A DNA stretch of 64,000 nucleotides from Abditibacteriota bacterium (GCA_017552965.1 JAFZNQ010000004.1:56931-120930), one strand, 5' to 3'. Positions 49,007-57,827 are shown, numbered from the stretch's first letter. Notes: generated by a model from the sequence alone, not told the origin. Translations and numbers: made by a program.

Positions 49007-49447
49007 ATGACTATCGACTATGCGGACCTGGATTTTCAGTCAATAAAGAATACCAACATAGGCAAAGGCTTTGAGCTGCTCAAATCCAACGCCCTGAAAA
49101 ACGCCATACTGACTCTCGAGGACGGCACCAGAGAATATTCCACCAGCTACGAAGCCTTTGAGTATCTGGGGATAGCCTATCTGATGTCCGGCCATTTCAA
49201 CAGGGCCATAGGCGCCCTGACCAAGGCTTGCGAGATCAAGCCCGCCTCCGCTACCGCTCATTACAACCTGGCTATAGCCTACGAAAACGCCAAGGTGTAC
49301 AATGACGCCCTCACTCATTTCACCACGGCTGCGGAGCTGAACCCCACCCACACGCTGGCTCAGGACAAGATCATCGAGATAGCTCAGATCATCCCCGAGA
49401 CCAGAAAGGGCAGGATCAGACTGTTGAAGGGCAAGGGCGAAGGGTAA
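49007..49447 (+). CDS. Tetratricopeptide-repeat protein
   Basis: The 146-residue protein contains about three TPR units, recognisable as AFEYLGIAYLMSGHFNRAIGALTKACEIKPASATAHYNLAIAYENAKVYNDALTHFTTAAELNPT. TPRs mediate protein contacts. There is no signal peptide. AAGGA lies 10 nt before the ATG. It is followed 9 nt later by the secreted protein gene, which suggests co-transcription, but no function can be named. Confidence 0.8.
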   Translation: MTIDYADLDFQSIKNTNIGKGFELLKSNALKNAILTLEDGTREYSTSYEAFEYLGIAYLMSGHFNRAIGALTKACEIKPASATAHYNLAIAYENAKVYNDALTHFTTAAELNPTHTLAQDKIIEIAQIIPETRKGRIRLLKGKGEG

Positions 49448-49456
49448 GGCAATAAT

Positions 49457-50533
49457 ATGCGTCTCGTAAAAATTCTTCTTTTTGTATTTGCTGCCCTTCT
49501 GTGGAGCGCCGGCGTCTTTGCCGAGTCTCCCCTGATACTGGTGGACGGCAAGCAGGCGGCCATAGACAGCGCAGTCATAGGCGAACAGGGCCACGTGATG
49601 GCGGCTCTGAGGGACCTGGAAGCTCTGGGCTGGGGCAAGATAGGCATTTCCGGCGGCGAGACCACCTTCACCGACGGCAAGGTCACCCTTTCCTTTGCCA
49701 AGAATTCCAGGAGCGCCAAGCTCAACTCCCTGAGCGTCACCCTGCCCGTGAGCACCTATCTCGCCAATTCCAAGCTCATGGTGCCCGTCAGCTTTGTGGC
49801 CAAGTCCATGGGCTACGGCTATGAGACTCAGAAGACCACCGTGGTGAACGTGACCAGAGAAGGCGTCGTCACCAAGACCTCCGCTCCTCCCGCTGCTGCG
49901 CCTGCGGCCCCTGCCGAGGCTGCCGCTCCCGCCAAGGAGGACAAGGCCCCGGCTCCCGCAGCTGTTGCAGCTGCCGGCGCCAACGGCAAGAACTGGTTCC
50001 AGGGCTCCGTGGCCTACAACGGCAAGAGGATAAAGGGCGTGAAGCTGATACTGAAGACGGATCCCGGCGCCAAGACTGTGAAGAGCGCCGTGTCCGACGC
50101 GGACGGCACCTTTGCCTTTTACAATATCCCCGACGGCAAGTATCAGATAGTCATAGACAACAAGGACAACGAGAACTACAAGACTCTCTCTCTCGGAGGC
50201 TTTGCCATCTCCGGCGGAGCGGCCAAGAAGCTCAACAAGTCCATCAATCTGGTGCTGGCCCTCAACAACTGCTCCGTGACCAGAGACGGAGACTATTTTG
50301 ACGTCCGCTGGTCCAACGTCAACAACGTGAAGTTTTACAAGCTGTCCACCAGCTGCGCCAACAAGAAGGCCAAGACTCCGGTCTATACCTCCACCAAGAA
50401 CTCGGTGAGGATACCCGTGGCGGACCTTTCCAAGGGGCAGATATATCAGCTGAAGCTCATAGCCGTGACCTCCGCCAACCTGACCATAGGCCAGTCCAAC
50501 GGCAAAAACTGGACTCTGTCCACCCAAAATTAA
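49457..50533 (+). CDS. Secreted protein with copper amine oxidase N-terminal-like and carboxypeptidase-regulatory-like domains
   Basis: The 358-residue protein has a signal peptide (about 1-22, ending VFA), then an N-terminal domain with VDGKQAAIDSAVIGEQGHVMAALRDLEALGWG that resembles the Cu-amine-oxidase N1-like (stalk/SLH-type) domain seen in many Terrabacteria surface proteins. A low-complexity Ala/Pro/Lys linker (about 138-175) leads to a beta-sandwich (GSVAYNGKRIKGVKLILKTDPGAK, AFYNIPDGKYQI) of the carboxypeptidase regulatory type and a fibronectin-like end. It has no membrane anchor at the C-terminus. It probably sits on the cell surface. Confidence 0.65.
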   Translation: MRLVKILLFVFAALLWSAGVFAESPLILVDGKQAAIDSAVIGEQGHVMAALRDLEALGWGKIGISGGETTFTDGKVTLSFAKNSRSAKLNSLSVTLPVSTYLANSKLMVPVSFVAKSMGYGYETQKTTVVNVTREGVVTKTSAPPAAAPAAPAEAAAPAKEDKAPAPAAVAAAGANGKNWFQGSVAYNGKRIKGVKLILKTDPGAKTVKSAVSDADGTFAFYNIPDGKYQIVIDNKDNENYKTLSLGGFAISGGAAKKLNKSINLVLALNNCSVTRDGDYFDVRWSNVNNVKFYKLSTSCANKKAKTPVYTSTKNSVRIPVADLSKGQIYQLKLIAVTSANLTIGQSNGKNWTLSTQN

Positions 50534-50553
50534 GAGGATATTTGGAAAAACGC

Positions 50554-50582
50554 TTGATTTTACGCGGCGAAAGTGCTATAAT
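50554..50582 (+). promoter_or_regulatory. Sigma70 promoter of rpmB
   Basis: TTGATT (50554-50559) and TATAAT (50577-50582) are 17 nt apart. A perfect 7-bp inverted repeat ATTTGCG/CGCAAAT (50586-50606) follows at the transcript start, ahead of the ribosome site AGGAGGA, and may form a leader hairpin. Confidence 0.82.
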
Positions 50583-50627
50583 GAAATTTGCGCGACAGTC
50601 GCAAATAACAATCAGGAGGATAACACA

Positions 50628-50870
50628 GTGTCAAGAGTTTGTTCTATTTGTGGAAAGGGACCTCAGTTCGGCCACAACATCAGACACATTCACTCCGGTC
50701 AATGGGCAAGACGCGCCCCCAAGACAAACAAGGTGTGGTATCCCAATCTTCAGACCGTCAGAGCAGTAGTGGGCGGCGAGACGAAAAGGATCAAGGTGTG
50801 CACCGATTGTCTCAAGAAGGGCTTGGTCATAAAACCTATTAAGCAGGTTAAGATATCAGACGCCGAATAA
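50628..50870 (+). CDS. rpmB: 50S ribosomal protein L28, zinc-ribbon form
   Basis: The 80-residue protein matches L28 (CSICGKGPQFGHNIRHIHSGQWARRAPKTNKVWYPNLQ, then KVCTDCLKKGLVIK). Two Cys pairs, C5/C8 and C58/C61, form the zinc-binding variant. The start is a GTG with AGGAGGA 7 nt before it. The gene has its own promoter and terminator. Confidence 0.97.
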   Translation: MSRVCSICGKGPQFGHNIRHIHSGQWARRAPKTNKVWYPNLQTVRAVVGGETKRIKVCTDCLKKGLVIKPIKQVKISDAE

Positions 50871-50887
50871 ACCTGGCCGAAAAATAA

Positions 50888-50923
50888 GGAAGTCTTTGGT
50901 ATTCAAAGGCTTCCGATTTTTTT
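50888..50923 (+). terminator. Terminator of rpmB
   Basis: GGAAG-CTTTG and CAAAG-CTTCC pair over a short loop with one bulge on each side and are followed by seven T residues. Confidence 0.88.
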
Positions 50924-50977
50924 CCGGAGCGCCCTGCGGGCCGGCCCGAGCGGAGCTCCGGATAAGTGAGGTGCTGT

Positions 50978-51553
50978 ATGAACTCTCCCATACTATACGT
51001 CAACGCCTGTGTGCGCGCAGGCTCCCGGACCGCAAGGCTGGCAGAGAAGCTGCTGGCGCGGCTGGGCGGACCCTATGAAGAAGTCTGCCTCGCCCGCACT
51101 GACTTTTCCCCGGTGGACGAAGAATATCTCGTCAGGCGGGACCGGCTTGTGGCCGCAGGCGACCTGCAGGACCCTGCCTTTGACCCCGCCCGCCACTTTG
51201 CCATGGCGGAGACCGTCGTCATAGCGGCCCCCTACTGGGACCTGTCTTTTCCCGCCGCGCTGAAGCAGTATCTGGAGCATATCAACGTCCCGGGCATCAC
51301 CTTCAGATACACGGAGGAGGGGGCGCCTGTAGGCCTCTGCCGGGCAAAAAGGCTCTTTTACGTGACCACGGCAGGGGGGAATGACGTCCCTGTGGAATAC
51401 GGCTTCGGCTACGTCAAAGCCCTGGCCCGGGGCTACTACGGCATTCGTGACGTGCGCCTGATATGGGCAACAGGCCTGGACATATACGGAGCCGACGCGG
51501 AAGCCATCCTGAAAGCCGCGGAGGAAGCCCTGCCGCAAGAAGGGGATATGTGA
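50978..51553 (+). CDS. NADH-quinone/azoreductase-type flavodoxin-fold protein
   Basis: The 191-residue protein has the flavodoxin-like fold of FMN-dependent NADH:quinone reductases: ILYVNACVRAGSRTARLAEKLL at the start, the VVIAAPYWDLSFPAALKQYLEHINVPGITFRYT signature near 75-110, and LFYVTTAGG near 125-133. It reduces quinones or azo compounds. I start at the ATG at 50978, preceded by GAGGTG; a GTG 12 nt upstream is in frame but less likely. A perfect hairpin overlaps its stop codon. Confidence 0.85.
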   Translation: MNSPILYVNACVRAGSRTARLAEKLLARLGGPYEEVCLARTDFSPVDEEYLVRRDRLVAAGDLQDPAFDPARHFAMAETVVIAAPYWDLSFPAALKQYLEHINVPGITFRYTEEGAPVGLCRAKRLFYVTTAGGNDVPVEYGFGYVKALARGYYGIRDVRLIWATGLDIYGADAEAILKAAEEALPQEGDM

Positions 51554-51573
51554 CCGGCCGCGGTCACAGGATG

Positions 51574-51603
51574 AAAAAACACCGGACGGCAGCAGCCGCC
51601 CGG
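51574..51603. terminator. Terminator between convergent genes
   Basis: CCGGACGGC and GCCGCCCGG pair over a short loop with an A run on the left side, so the minus-strand oxidoreductase transcript ends in a T run. On the plus strand only a short T tract follows. Confidence 0.75.
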
Positions 51604-51618
51604 CATTTTGTATCTGCG

Positions 51619-52827
51619 TCATTTGTTTTCCGATTTGGCTATGAGCCTTGCGAGGAGCTCTGCGTATTCGTCGGCGTCCAGAGGGAACTCCACGGTCTTG
51701 TCCTTCAGGGTGGACATGAGGATGCCGTTGGCCAGCTCCACCGACATGAGGCCTTCTTCGCCGGGAGCTATGAGCTTCTCGTCAAAGAGTATGGAGTCGA
51801 TGAAGTTCTGCAGCACCTGAGGATGCTGATTGATGACCGGAGCGGCGGGCACTCCCACCTCCAGGGTCTCCCGGTTGGGATGGGACCAGGGCTTTTCGGT
51901 GGTGTCGGAAAATTCCTGCACGGGCACGTCGGTCTTGGTGAGGGTCAGCTTGCCGCCCTCCATGACCAGCTTGCCCTTGTCGCCGGCTATCTCCAGCCTG
52001 TTGGTGCCCGGGAATTCGCCGGTGGTGGTGATAAAGAGGCCGTTGGCGCCATTGGGCAGCTCCAGATAGGCTGTGACCTGATCCTCCACCTCTATCCTGT
52101 GAAATTTGCCAAAGGAGCAAAAGCTGCGCACTCTGGCGGGCATGCCCAGAAAATAGCACAGGAGGTCCAGATTGTGGGGGCACTGGTTGAGGAGCACGCC
52201 TCCGCCTTCGCCCTTCCAGGTGGCTCTCCAGGTGCCGGAATCATAGTAGGCCTGGCTGCGGAACCAGTCGGTGATGGTCCAGCTGAAGCGGCGTATCTCG
52301 CCCAGCATCTGATTGTCCAGCAGTTCCTTGACCTTGATGTGGATGGGGATGGTCCTCTGGTTGAACATGGCTTCCCATTTGAGCTCGGGGTTGCGCTTGT
52401 GGGCCTCGATGATCCGCAGGCAGTCCTTCTTGTGCACCGATATGGGCTTTTCCGTCAGCACGTGTATCCCGGCGTCCAGAGCCTCCTCTGCGATATAGGT
52501 GTGAGCGTAGTGGGGGGTGGCTATGACTATGGCGTCCACCAGACCCGACTTGATGAGCTCCTTGTAGTCGGTGAAGAAGGCCGCGTCGTCGCACACCAGA
52601 GAGCTCTCGTCCAGAAAGTTGCCCAGATTGGCGTCTATCTTGCCCTCGGCCACGTCCTTCTTGTATTGTTCCAGAAAGCCCTTGCCGGAGCAGAGAGCTT
52701 CCTTTTCGGGCAGCAGGTCGCACAGGGCCGCCAGCTTGACGTTGGTGAGCTTGCCCGAGCGGATGTTGTTCAGGTGGCTCGAGCCCATGGCTCCCACGCC
52801 TACGATACCCAGTCTGACTTTATTCAT
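51619..52827 (-). CDS. Gfo/Idh/MocA-family oxidoreductase
   Basis: The 402-residue protein has the Rossmann start RLGIVGVGAMGSSHLNNI, ATPHYAHTYIAEEALDAGIHVLTEKPISVHKKDC with the catalytic EKP lysine near 120, and a WRATWKGEGGGVLLNQCPHNLDLLCYFLGMP block near 195-220 in the substrate domain. It would oxidise or reduce a sugar using NAD(P). It is the only minus-strand gene between 31 and 64 kb. Sequence differs widely from the relative at 31.1 kb, so they are not recent duplicates. Confidence 0.9.
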   Translation of the reverse strand: MNKVRLGIVGVGAMGSSHLNNIRSGKLTNVKLAALCDLLPEKEALCSGKGFLEQYKKDVAEGKIDANLGNFLDESSLVCDDAAFFTDYKELIKSGLVDAIVIATPHYAHTYIAEEALDAGIHVLTEKPISVHKKDCLRIIEAHKRNPELKWEAMFNQRTIPIHIKVKELLDNQMLGEIRRFSWTITDWFRSQAYYDSGTWRATWKGEGGGVLLNQCPHNLDLLCYFLGMPARVRSFCSFGKFHRIEVEDQVTAYLELPNGANGLFITTTGEFPGTNRLEIAGDKGKLVMEGGKLTLTKTDVPVQEFSDTTEKPWSHPNRETLEVGVPAAPVINQHPQVLQNFIDSILFDEKLIAPGEEGLMSVELANGILMSTLKDKTVEFPLDADEYAELLARLIAKSENK

Positions 52828-52889
52828 TGCGGTAACCTCTTTGTTGATTATTCACTTATTATATTACACCACCTGCGGGAAAATAGCAA

Positions 52890-52945
52890 CACGGGCTTTT
52901 TTGCCCTGTCCACAAGCTATGAACAACCTGTGAACAAAAGGCGGG
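52890..52945. other. DnaA-box-like motifs in the divergent region before kdsD
   Basis: Loose boxes CTGTCCACA (52906-52914), TGAACAA and TGTGAACAA (about 52929-52937) lie in the gap between the oxidoreductase and kdsD. They are imperfect, and the region lacks the density seen at 9.0 and 47.1 kb. An AT-rich part with TATAAT (52995-53000) follows and probably belongs to the kdsD promoter. Confidence 0.3.
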
Positions 52946-53027
52946 GGCTGCCGGGTCTTTTTTTGATTTACTTATTTTGTCAAAACTGCTATTATATAAT
53001 TGTATGTAGTAAACAGGAGGACCAGTG

Positions 53028-54011
53028 ATGAACGGTATAGATGAAGCAAAGCTGCTGAAGCGGGGAAAGGAGACCATCTCCAGAGAGGCGGACAACGTCA
53101 TGAGGATGGGCGACTCGCTGGGTCAGGGCTTCGTGGATTGCTGCCGGGCTATCCTGGCTTCCCGGGGAAGGGTGGCCATGACAGGCATGGGCAAGTCGGG
53201 GCTGGTGGCAAAGAAGATATCGGCCACTCTGGCCTCCACCGGCACTCCCTCCTTTTATCTGCATCCCGCGGACGCGGTCCACGGGGATATGGGCATGATC
53301 ACCCGGGAGGACGTGGTCATCGCTCTGTCCAACTCCGGGGAGTCCGGAGAGATAGTCAACATACTGCCGGTGATCAAGCGCATAGGCGCCCTGCTGGTGG
53401 GCATGACCGGCAGGGAAAACAGCTCTCTGGCCAGATATTCGGACATAGTCGTCCCGGTGGTCACCGACGGAGAGGCCTGCCCTCTGGGTCTGGCTCCCAC
53501 CACCTCCACCACCTGCCAGCTGGCCATGGGAGACGCCATCAGCCTGGCGGTCATGGAGGCCCGGCAGTTCACCAAGGACCAATACGCCGTGTTCCATCCC
53601 GGCGGCGCTCTGGGCAAGAGGCTGCTGCTGACGGTGGAGGACGTGATGCGCACCGGCGACTTCGTGGCCCGGGTGTCTCCCGACACCAAGCTGCGGGACG
53701 TGCTCTTTGCCATCACCGAGGCCAACGCCGGCGCCGCTCTGGTCACGGGCCCCGAGGGCCTGCTGGAGGGCATCATCACCGACGGCGATATCAGGCGGGC
53801 CCTGCTGAGCTCCGAGGACAACCTCCACGCCGACGCCCGGGACATCATGTCTCCCAATCCGGTGACCATCGCTCCGGACAAGCTGGCCACCGAGGCCCTG
53901 CACAGGATGGAGGAAAGCGGCCGGAAGATAGGCGAGATGCCCGTGATACGGGACGGCAAGCCCCTGGGGGTCATCTGCCTGAAGGATCTGCTGACGGTAG
54001 GGATAGTATGA
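53028..54011 (+). CDS. kdsD: Arabinose-5-phosphate isomerase (KdsD/KpsF type)
   Basis: The 327-residue protein joins an SIS domain (about 35-170: GRVAMTGMGKSGLVAKKISATLASTGTPSFYLHPADAVHGD) to two CBS domains (about 205-325: VEDVMRTGDFVARVSPDTKL, ARDIMSPNPVTIAPDKLATEALHRME). It converts ribulose 5-phosphate to arabinose 5-phosphate, the first step to Kdo for LPS. The ATG at 53028 follows AGGAGG by 7 nt; a GTG one codon earlier is less likely. It is overlapped by kdsC (ATGA), as in other Kdo operons. Confidence 0.95.
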   Translation: MNGIDEAKLLKRGKETISREADNVMRMGDSLGQGFVDCCRAILASRGRVAMTGMGKSGLVAKKISATLASTGTPSFYLHPADAVHGDMGMITREDVVIALSNSGESGEIVNILPVIKRIGALLVGMTGRENSSLARYSDIVVPVVTDGEACPLGLAPTTSTTCQLAMGDAISLAVMEARQFTKDQYAVFHPGGALGKRLLLTVEDVMRTGDFVARVSPDTKLRDVLFAITEANAGAALVTGPEGLLEGIITDGDIRRALLSSEDNLHADARDIMSPNPVTIAPDKLATEALHRMEESGRKIGEMPVIRDGKPLGVICLKDLLTVGIV

Positions 54012-54544
54012 CGGCTTTCGGGGACGTAGAGCTGCTGGCCATAGACGTGGACGGCACCCAGACGGACGGAAGCATGGTGGTCTATGAAGACAAGACCATC
54101 AAGTTCTTCAATGCCCGGGACGGTCTGGCCACCAATCTGCTCATCCGCTGCGGCGTCAGGGTGTACTGGCTGTCCGGCGGCTACAGCAGGGCCGTGGAGA
54201 CCCGGGCGGCTGCCATGGGCATCACCGGCCTGAGGCAGGGCTGCTCCGCCAAGGGCACGGTCCTGGCGGAGATAGCGGAGCGGGAGGGCCTGCCTCTGGA
54301 AAAATGCGCCTACATGGGGGACGACCTGAACGACATCCCGGCCATCAGGGCCGCCGGCATAGGCATAGCCGTAGGCGACGCGGCTCCCGAATGCATCGCG
54401 GCGGCGGACTACGTCACCCGGCATCCCGGAGGCCGGGGGGCCGTGAGAGAGACGGCGGAGCTCATCCTGAAGGGAAAGGGGCTGTGGGAAGATATCATAG
54501 CCAACTTCGAAAAATACCTGATCAGCGACAAACAGGTCCACTGA
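54008..54544 (+). CDS. kdsC: 3-deoxy-D-manno-octulosonate 8-phosphate phosphatase
   Basis: The 178-residue HAD phosphatase has the catalytic Asp motif LLAIDVDGTQTDGSM near the N-terminus, NARDGLATNLLIRCGVRVYWLSGGYSRAVETRAAAMGI in the middle and YMGDDLNDIPAIRAAGIGIAVGDA near 125. It removes phosphate from Kdo 8-phosphate. The family normally reads DVDGVLTDG, so the T-Q substitution is notable but not disruptive. It overlaps kdsD by 4 nt and the next gene by 1 nt. Its presence implies LPS synthesis; kdsA and kdsB are not here. Confidence 0.93.
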   Translation: MTAFGDVELLAIDVDGTQTDGSMVVYEDKTIKFFNARDGLATNLLIRCGVRVYWLSGGYSRAVETRAAAMGITGLRQGCSAKGTVLAEIAEREGLPLEKCAYMGDDLNDIPAIRAAGIGIAVGDAAPECIAAADYVTRHPGGRGAVRETAELILKGKGLWEDIIANFEKYLISDKQVH

Positions 54545-55269
54545 TGAGTCTCCTCACCATAGTCCACACGGGAGACCTGCACAATTCTCTCAACGCCAAA
54601 AAGGCGGACAGGCTGAGGGCTCTGAGGCAGGAGGCTGACCTGCTGCTGGATTCCGGCGACGCCATAGGGTCGGGCAATATCTTTTTCAATCCCTTCGGGG
54701 AGCGGGCCCAGAGCCTGATGAACAGGGCCCGGTACGACGCGGCGGCGGTGGGCAACAGGGAGTATCACCTCAACAGATACGCCATGAGGTGCAAGCTCAT
54801 GAGGGCCCGCTTTCCCTACGTGTCCGCCAACTACTGCTGGTCCGAGGGCAGGATGTTCGAGGATTTTGAGCTGTTTGTCATCAGGAACGCCGAGATCTAC
54901 GTGTTCGGCCTGTCCAACGTGAACGTGTCCCGGGACATGAAGATCAGCCGCTACGCCCATCAGTATCAGAACGACCCGGCGGACCGGGCGGAAAGCATGG
55001 TGCTGGAGATAGAGCAAAGGCCCTCCCGGGAATACACCAGAGTGATCATAGCCCTCACTCACGTGGGCCTGGAGACGGACAAGGAGATAGCCCGCCGGCT
55101 GGAGGGCAGGATAGACCTGATACTGGGAGGCCATTCCCACGACGTCTGCTACGGCTCCGTCCGGGGGACCCATATAGTGCACAGCGGCTGCAGAGGGCAG
55201 TTTGCCACGCGGCTTGTATACGACACCGACGCTAAAAAAATCACTTCTCTCGAGAGAATCGATATATGA
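54544..55269 (+). CDS. Calcineurin-like phosphoesterase with altered GNH motif
   Basis: The 241-residue protein has the metallophosphoesterase blocks TGDLHNSL (DxH), LLDSGDAIGSG (GD), ALTHVGLETD (His) and ILGGHSHD (GHxH), as in the catalytic domain of 5'-nucleotidases. The GNH(D/E) block reads VGNREYHL, so the conserved metal-bridging/catalytic His is Arg. This may impair phosphate-ester hydrolysis or shift activity. It overlaps kdsC by one base (TGATG) and the next gene by ATGA, so it is part of the kdsD-kdsC operon. There is no signal peptide. Confidence 0.75.
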   Translation: MSLLTIVHTGDLHNSLNAKKADRLRALRQEADLLLDSGDAIGSGNIFFNPFGERAQSLMNRARYDAAAVGNREYHLNRYAMRCKLMRARFPYVSANYCWSEGRMFEDFELFVIRNAEIYVFGLSNVNVSRDMKISRYAHQYQNDPADRAESMVLEIEQRPSREYTRVIIALTHVGLETDKEIARRLEGRIDLILGGHSHDVCYGSVRGTHIVHSGCRGQFATRLVYDTDAKKITSLERIDI

Positions 55270-57209
55270 AAACAAACAAAACGTCTTTCGTTTTAGTCTT
55301 ATTACTGATATGCGCGGCCTGCGGCGCGTTTTGTCAGGAGGTGCTCTACGAGCCCTATCCCAGAAGCACCTCTCTGGACGCCGCCCACAGGGAGCCCGTG
55401 TTTACCCTGCAGTCCCGGGTGGCCACCCTGTGCAGGTATTCGGTGAACGAGCTCAAAGACTACGGCGAGATGACTCCCTTTGACGAGACCGAGCCCACGA
55501 ACATGCACACGGTCAGGCTCAGGGGGCTGGACGCCCGCCCGGGGGCGGTCAACCGGGTCTACGTGAAGTGCGACGCCTCCGGGGAGACCCTGGAGCTCAC
55601 ATATACCTTTGTCACGGAGAGAGACCCCTCCCTGTCCGGAGCGGCCGTCACCGGCCTGCGGCAGGAAGGGGGCGTCATCAGCGATGAGGAGCTGAGCAGG
55701 CTGTCCCTGATATCCTCGGCCGACCTTTCCCGGGACAGGCTCGCCGCCCTGAAGGAGACCCACCGGGGGCTGGTGTGCCTGTTGGAGACCTTTATCTCCT
55801 CCGCTCCCGCGGGGCTGAAGGACAGCTGCTATCTCAGGGACCGGGAGGGAGCCCTCATAGAGGCCTTTCCCGGCAGATACAGGCTGGACCTGACCTCCTT
55901 TGAGACGGGCAGCTACATCACGGGCCGGATCTACGAGCAGTTTGCGGAGGCTTCCTTTTTGTACGACGGGTGCCTGCTGATGGATCTGGTCATGACCTGC
56001 GACGAGATCTACAGGGACTGGGACCCCCGGAAAAAGCATCAGCCCAAGGCCTCGGACAAGGAGACGGAGGAGGCCTGGTACAAGGGAGTGGTCTATGCCC
56101 TGAGAAATCTGAGGTGGTATTATCCCTACGGCATAGTCACGGCCCACACCACCGCCCGGGCGGAGGACACCACCCTGTTCAAGCTCCTGAACGGCAAGGG
56201 CATAGTCTATACCTCCCGGGACCTGGACCCGGACATCTGCAGGGAGCTCCTGAGCGAATATGAGGAGTGGATGGCCAGAGTGCTGACCAACAAGGTGGTG
56301 CTCATAGAATATCTGGCCGCCGACAGCCCGGAGGCCCGCTCCGCGGCGGACGGTCCCGGCAGGCTGCCGGGGAAAATGTGGCGGGAATACAGCCGTTTCC
56401 GCTTCGGCTACGCTCTGTCCCGCATGAACGACGGCATATTCACCGCCCGCCAGAGCGAATTCGTCTCGGGGTCCCCCTGGTTTGACGAATACGCCTTTGA
56501 CCTGGGCCGGCCCGTGTCCAAGGCCAAGTATTACAGCGGGGGAGAGGAGGTCTATACCAAGACCAACGTCATCAACGCCATCAATTCCGTCACCTCCCGG
56601 GTGTTCCGGCGGGACTTCGAAAAGGGGATCATCCTCCTGAACGGCGAGAGCGAGCCGGTCCGCATCCTCCTGGAGGAGGACTGCGCCAGGTTCGTCTCCG
56701 GCGACGCGCCCCTCTGGGAAAAGTATTTTGACAACAGCGACCCGGCTGTGTTTTCGGTGGCGGGCAGCGATTTCAAAAAGGCTGACGCCGCCGCCGGCAG
56801 GGAGCTCTATATCAGGAACGGCGACTGCGTGGTGTGCTCCCGGTCCGCCGCCGCCGGCTACTCCTTCGGGGTGCCCTTTGAAGACGACTATTCCCTGGAA
56901 GGCTATTTCCCGGGCATCTACGAGGGCCCGGAGCCTGCGGAGCGCATATACTGCGATCTGTATGTCAACGGACGGCAGGCAGACGCGGCGGAGATAGAGA
57001 CGGCGTCTCTGGGGCCCGGCGCGGTCTCTCTGTTTGACAAGGTGTCCCTGAAGCCCGGGGACGAGGTCGAGGTGAGGATCACCGGCGACGGATTTTTTGC
57101 GGTGGATTTCATATACCTGTCCTCCGGCAAGAGATACAACGACGGTTCGCCGGCAAAGGAGATCACACTGGACCCTTATGACGGCATACTGCTGAAAAGG
57201 GCGGAATAA
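55266..57209 (+). CDS. Secreted protein, putative glycoside hydrolase (GHL15-like)
   Basis: The 647-residue protein has a signal peptide (about 1-23). The middle and end resemble the putative glycoside hydrolase GHL15-like family, particularly WREYSRFRFGYALSRMNDGIFTARQSEF followed by PWFDEYAFDLGRPVSKA near 370-425, a pattern in a TIM-barrel-type frame. A beta-sandwich tail follows. The substrate is unknown. It lies at the end of an overlapped series from kdsD onward, which hints at envelope or extracellular polysaccharide processing. Confidence 0.55.
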   Translation: MKTNKTSFVLVLLLICAACGAFCQEVLYEPYPRSTSLDAAHREPVFTLQSRVATLCRYSVNELKDYGEMTPFDETEPTNMHTVRLRGLDARPGAVNRVYVKCDASGETLELTYTFVTERDPSLSGAAVTGLRQEGGVISDEELSRLSLISSADLSRDRLAALKETHRGLVCLLETFISSAPAGLKDSCYLRDREGALIEAFPGRYRLDLTSFETGSYITGRIYEQFAEASFLYDGCLLMDLVMTCDEIYRDWDPRKKHQPKASDKETEEAWYKGVVYALRNLRWYYPYGIVTAHTTARAEDTTLFKLLNGKGIVYTSRDLDPDICRELLSEYEEWMARVLTNKVVLIEYLAADSPEARSAADGPGRLPGKMWREYSRFRFGYALSRMNDGIFTARQSEFVSGSPWFDEYAFDLGRPVSKAKYYSGGEEVYTKTNVINAINSVTSRVFRRDFEKGIILLNGESEPVRILLEEDCARFVSGDAPLWEKYFDNSDPAVFSVAGSDFKKADAAAGRELYIRNGDCVVCSRSAAAGYSFGVPFEDDYSLEGYFPGIYEGPEPAERIYCDLYVNGRQADAAEIETASLGPGAVSLFDKVSLKPGDEVEVRITGDGFFAVDFIYLSSGKRYNDGSPAKEITLDPYDGILLKRAE

Positions 57210-57213
57210 CTGT

Positions 57214-57810
57214 ATGAAAAGACTGTTTTTGCTGCTGCTCTTACTGGCCTGCGCCGGGAGCCTCTTTGCCGTGGACGGCGACTTGGCGGAGGTGCGCATC
57301 ATATATTCCGGCAGGATGGCCGAGAGCATGGCAGTGGTGTATCCCGAAAAGCTGTCCAGCAGCCAGCAGATGAACGATATAGCCTACGTGAAGAGCTGTA
57401 TCATGTCCTTTGACGTGGCTGTGACCACCGGCAGCGTCAGAAAGAACGGCACCGAGTGCACCACCATATGCTACATCATCCACCGGTATCCCGTCAGGCC
57501 CGGCAACGGCTCCCTGCTGGATATAGTCATCACTCTGCTGAAGAGATACAGGCATATCAACGTGGAGTGCTACGGTCTGCCGGCTCCCTCCCGGTCCTAC
57601 TACACGGTGAACAACAAATACGTGGATATCAGGGGAGAGTATTACGGCGACCTGCTGGAGTATGACGTCATAGTCAGGGATCCGGGCTTCTCCAGGCTCC
57701 GGACTCCGGACATATACGTCACGGAAAAGAGATTTACCATAGGCATTTTTTTGATAATCATCGGTGTGATGGGCGCATTTTGCATATTCGCTGTCACCCG
57801 AAAAAGATAA
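57214..57810 (+). CDS. Hypothetical exported protein with C-terminal membrane anchor
   Basis: The 198-residue product has a signal peptide (about 1-19, ending SLFA), a soluble beta-rich middle and a C-terminal hydrophobic span (about 174-195: IGIFLIIIGVMGAFCIFAV) followed by RKR, consistent with an inward-pointing anchor. It lies 4 nt after the GHL15-like gene and 17 nt before pilT. No family is recognised. The type I topology suggests a surface or envelope protein. Confidence 0.6.
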   Translation: MKRLFLLLLLLACAGSLFAVDGDLAEVRIIYSGRMAESMAVVYPEKLSSSQQMNDIAYVKSCIMSFDVAVTTGSVRKNGTECTTICYIIHRYPVRPGNGSLLDIVITLLKRYRHINVECYGLPAPSRSYYTVNNKYVDIRGEYYGDLLEYDVIVRDPGFSRLRTPDIYVTEKRFTIGIFLIIIGVMGAFCIFAVTRKR

Positions 57811-57827
57811 TAATACAGGAGACAAAT

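Noticed and set aside
52977..53000. TTGTCA followed by TATAAT as the kdsD promoter
   Set aside because: Spacing is only 12 nt; another pairing (TTTACT at 52967 with TATTAT at 52990) has 17 nt but weak elements, so no confident promoter is called.
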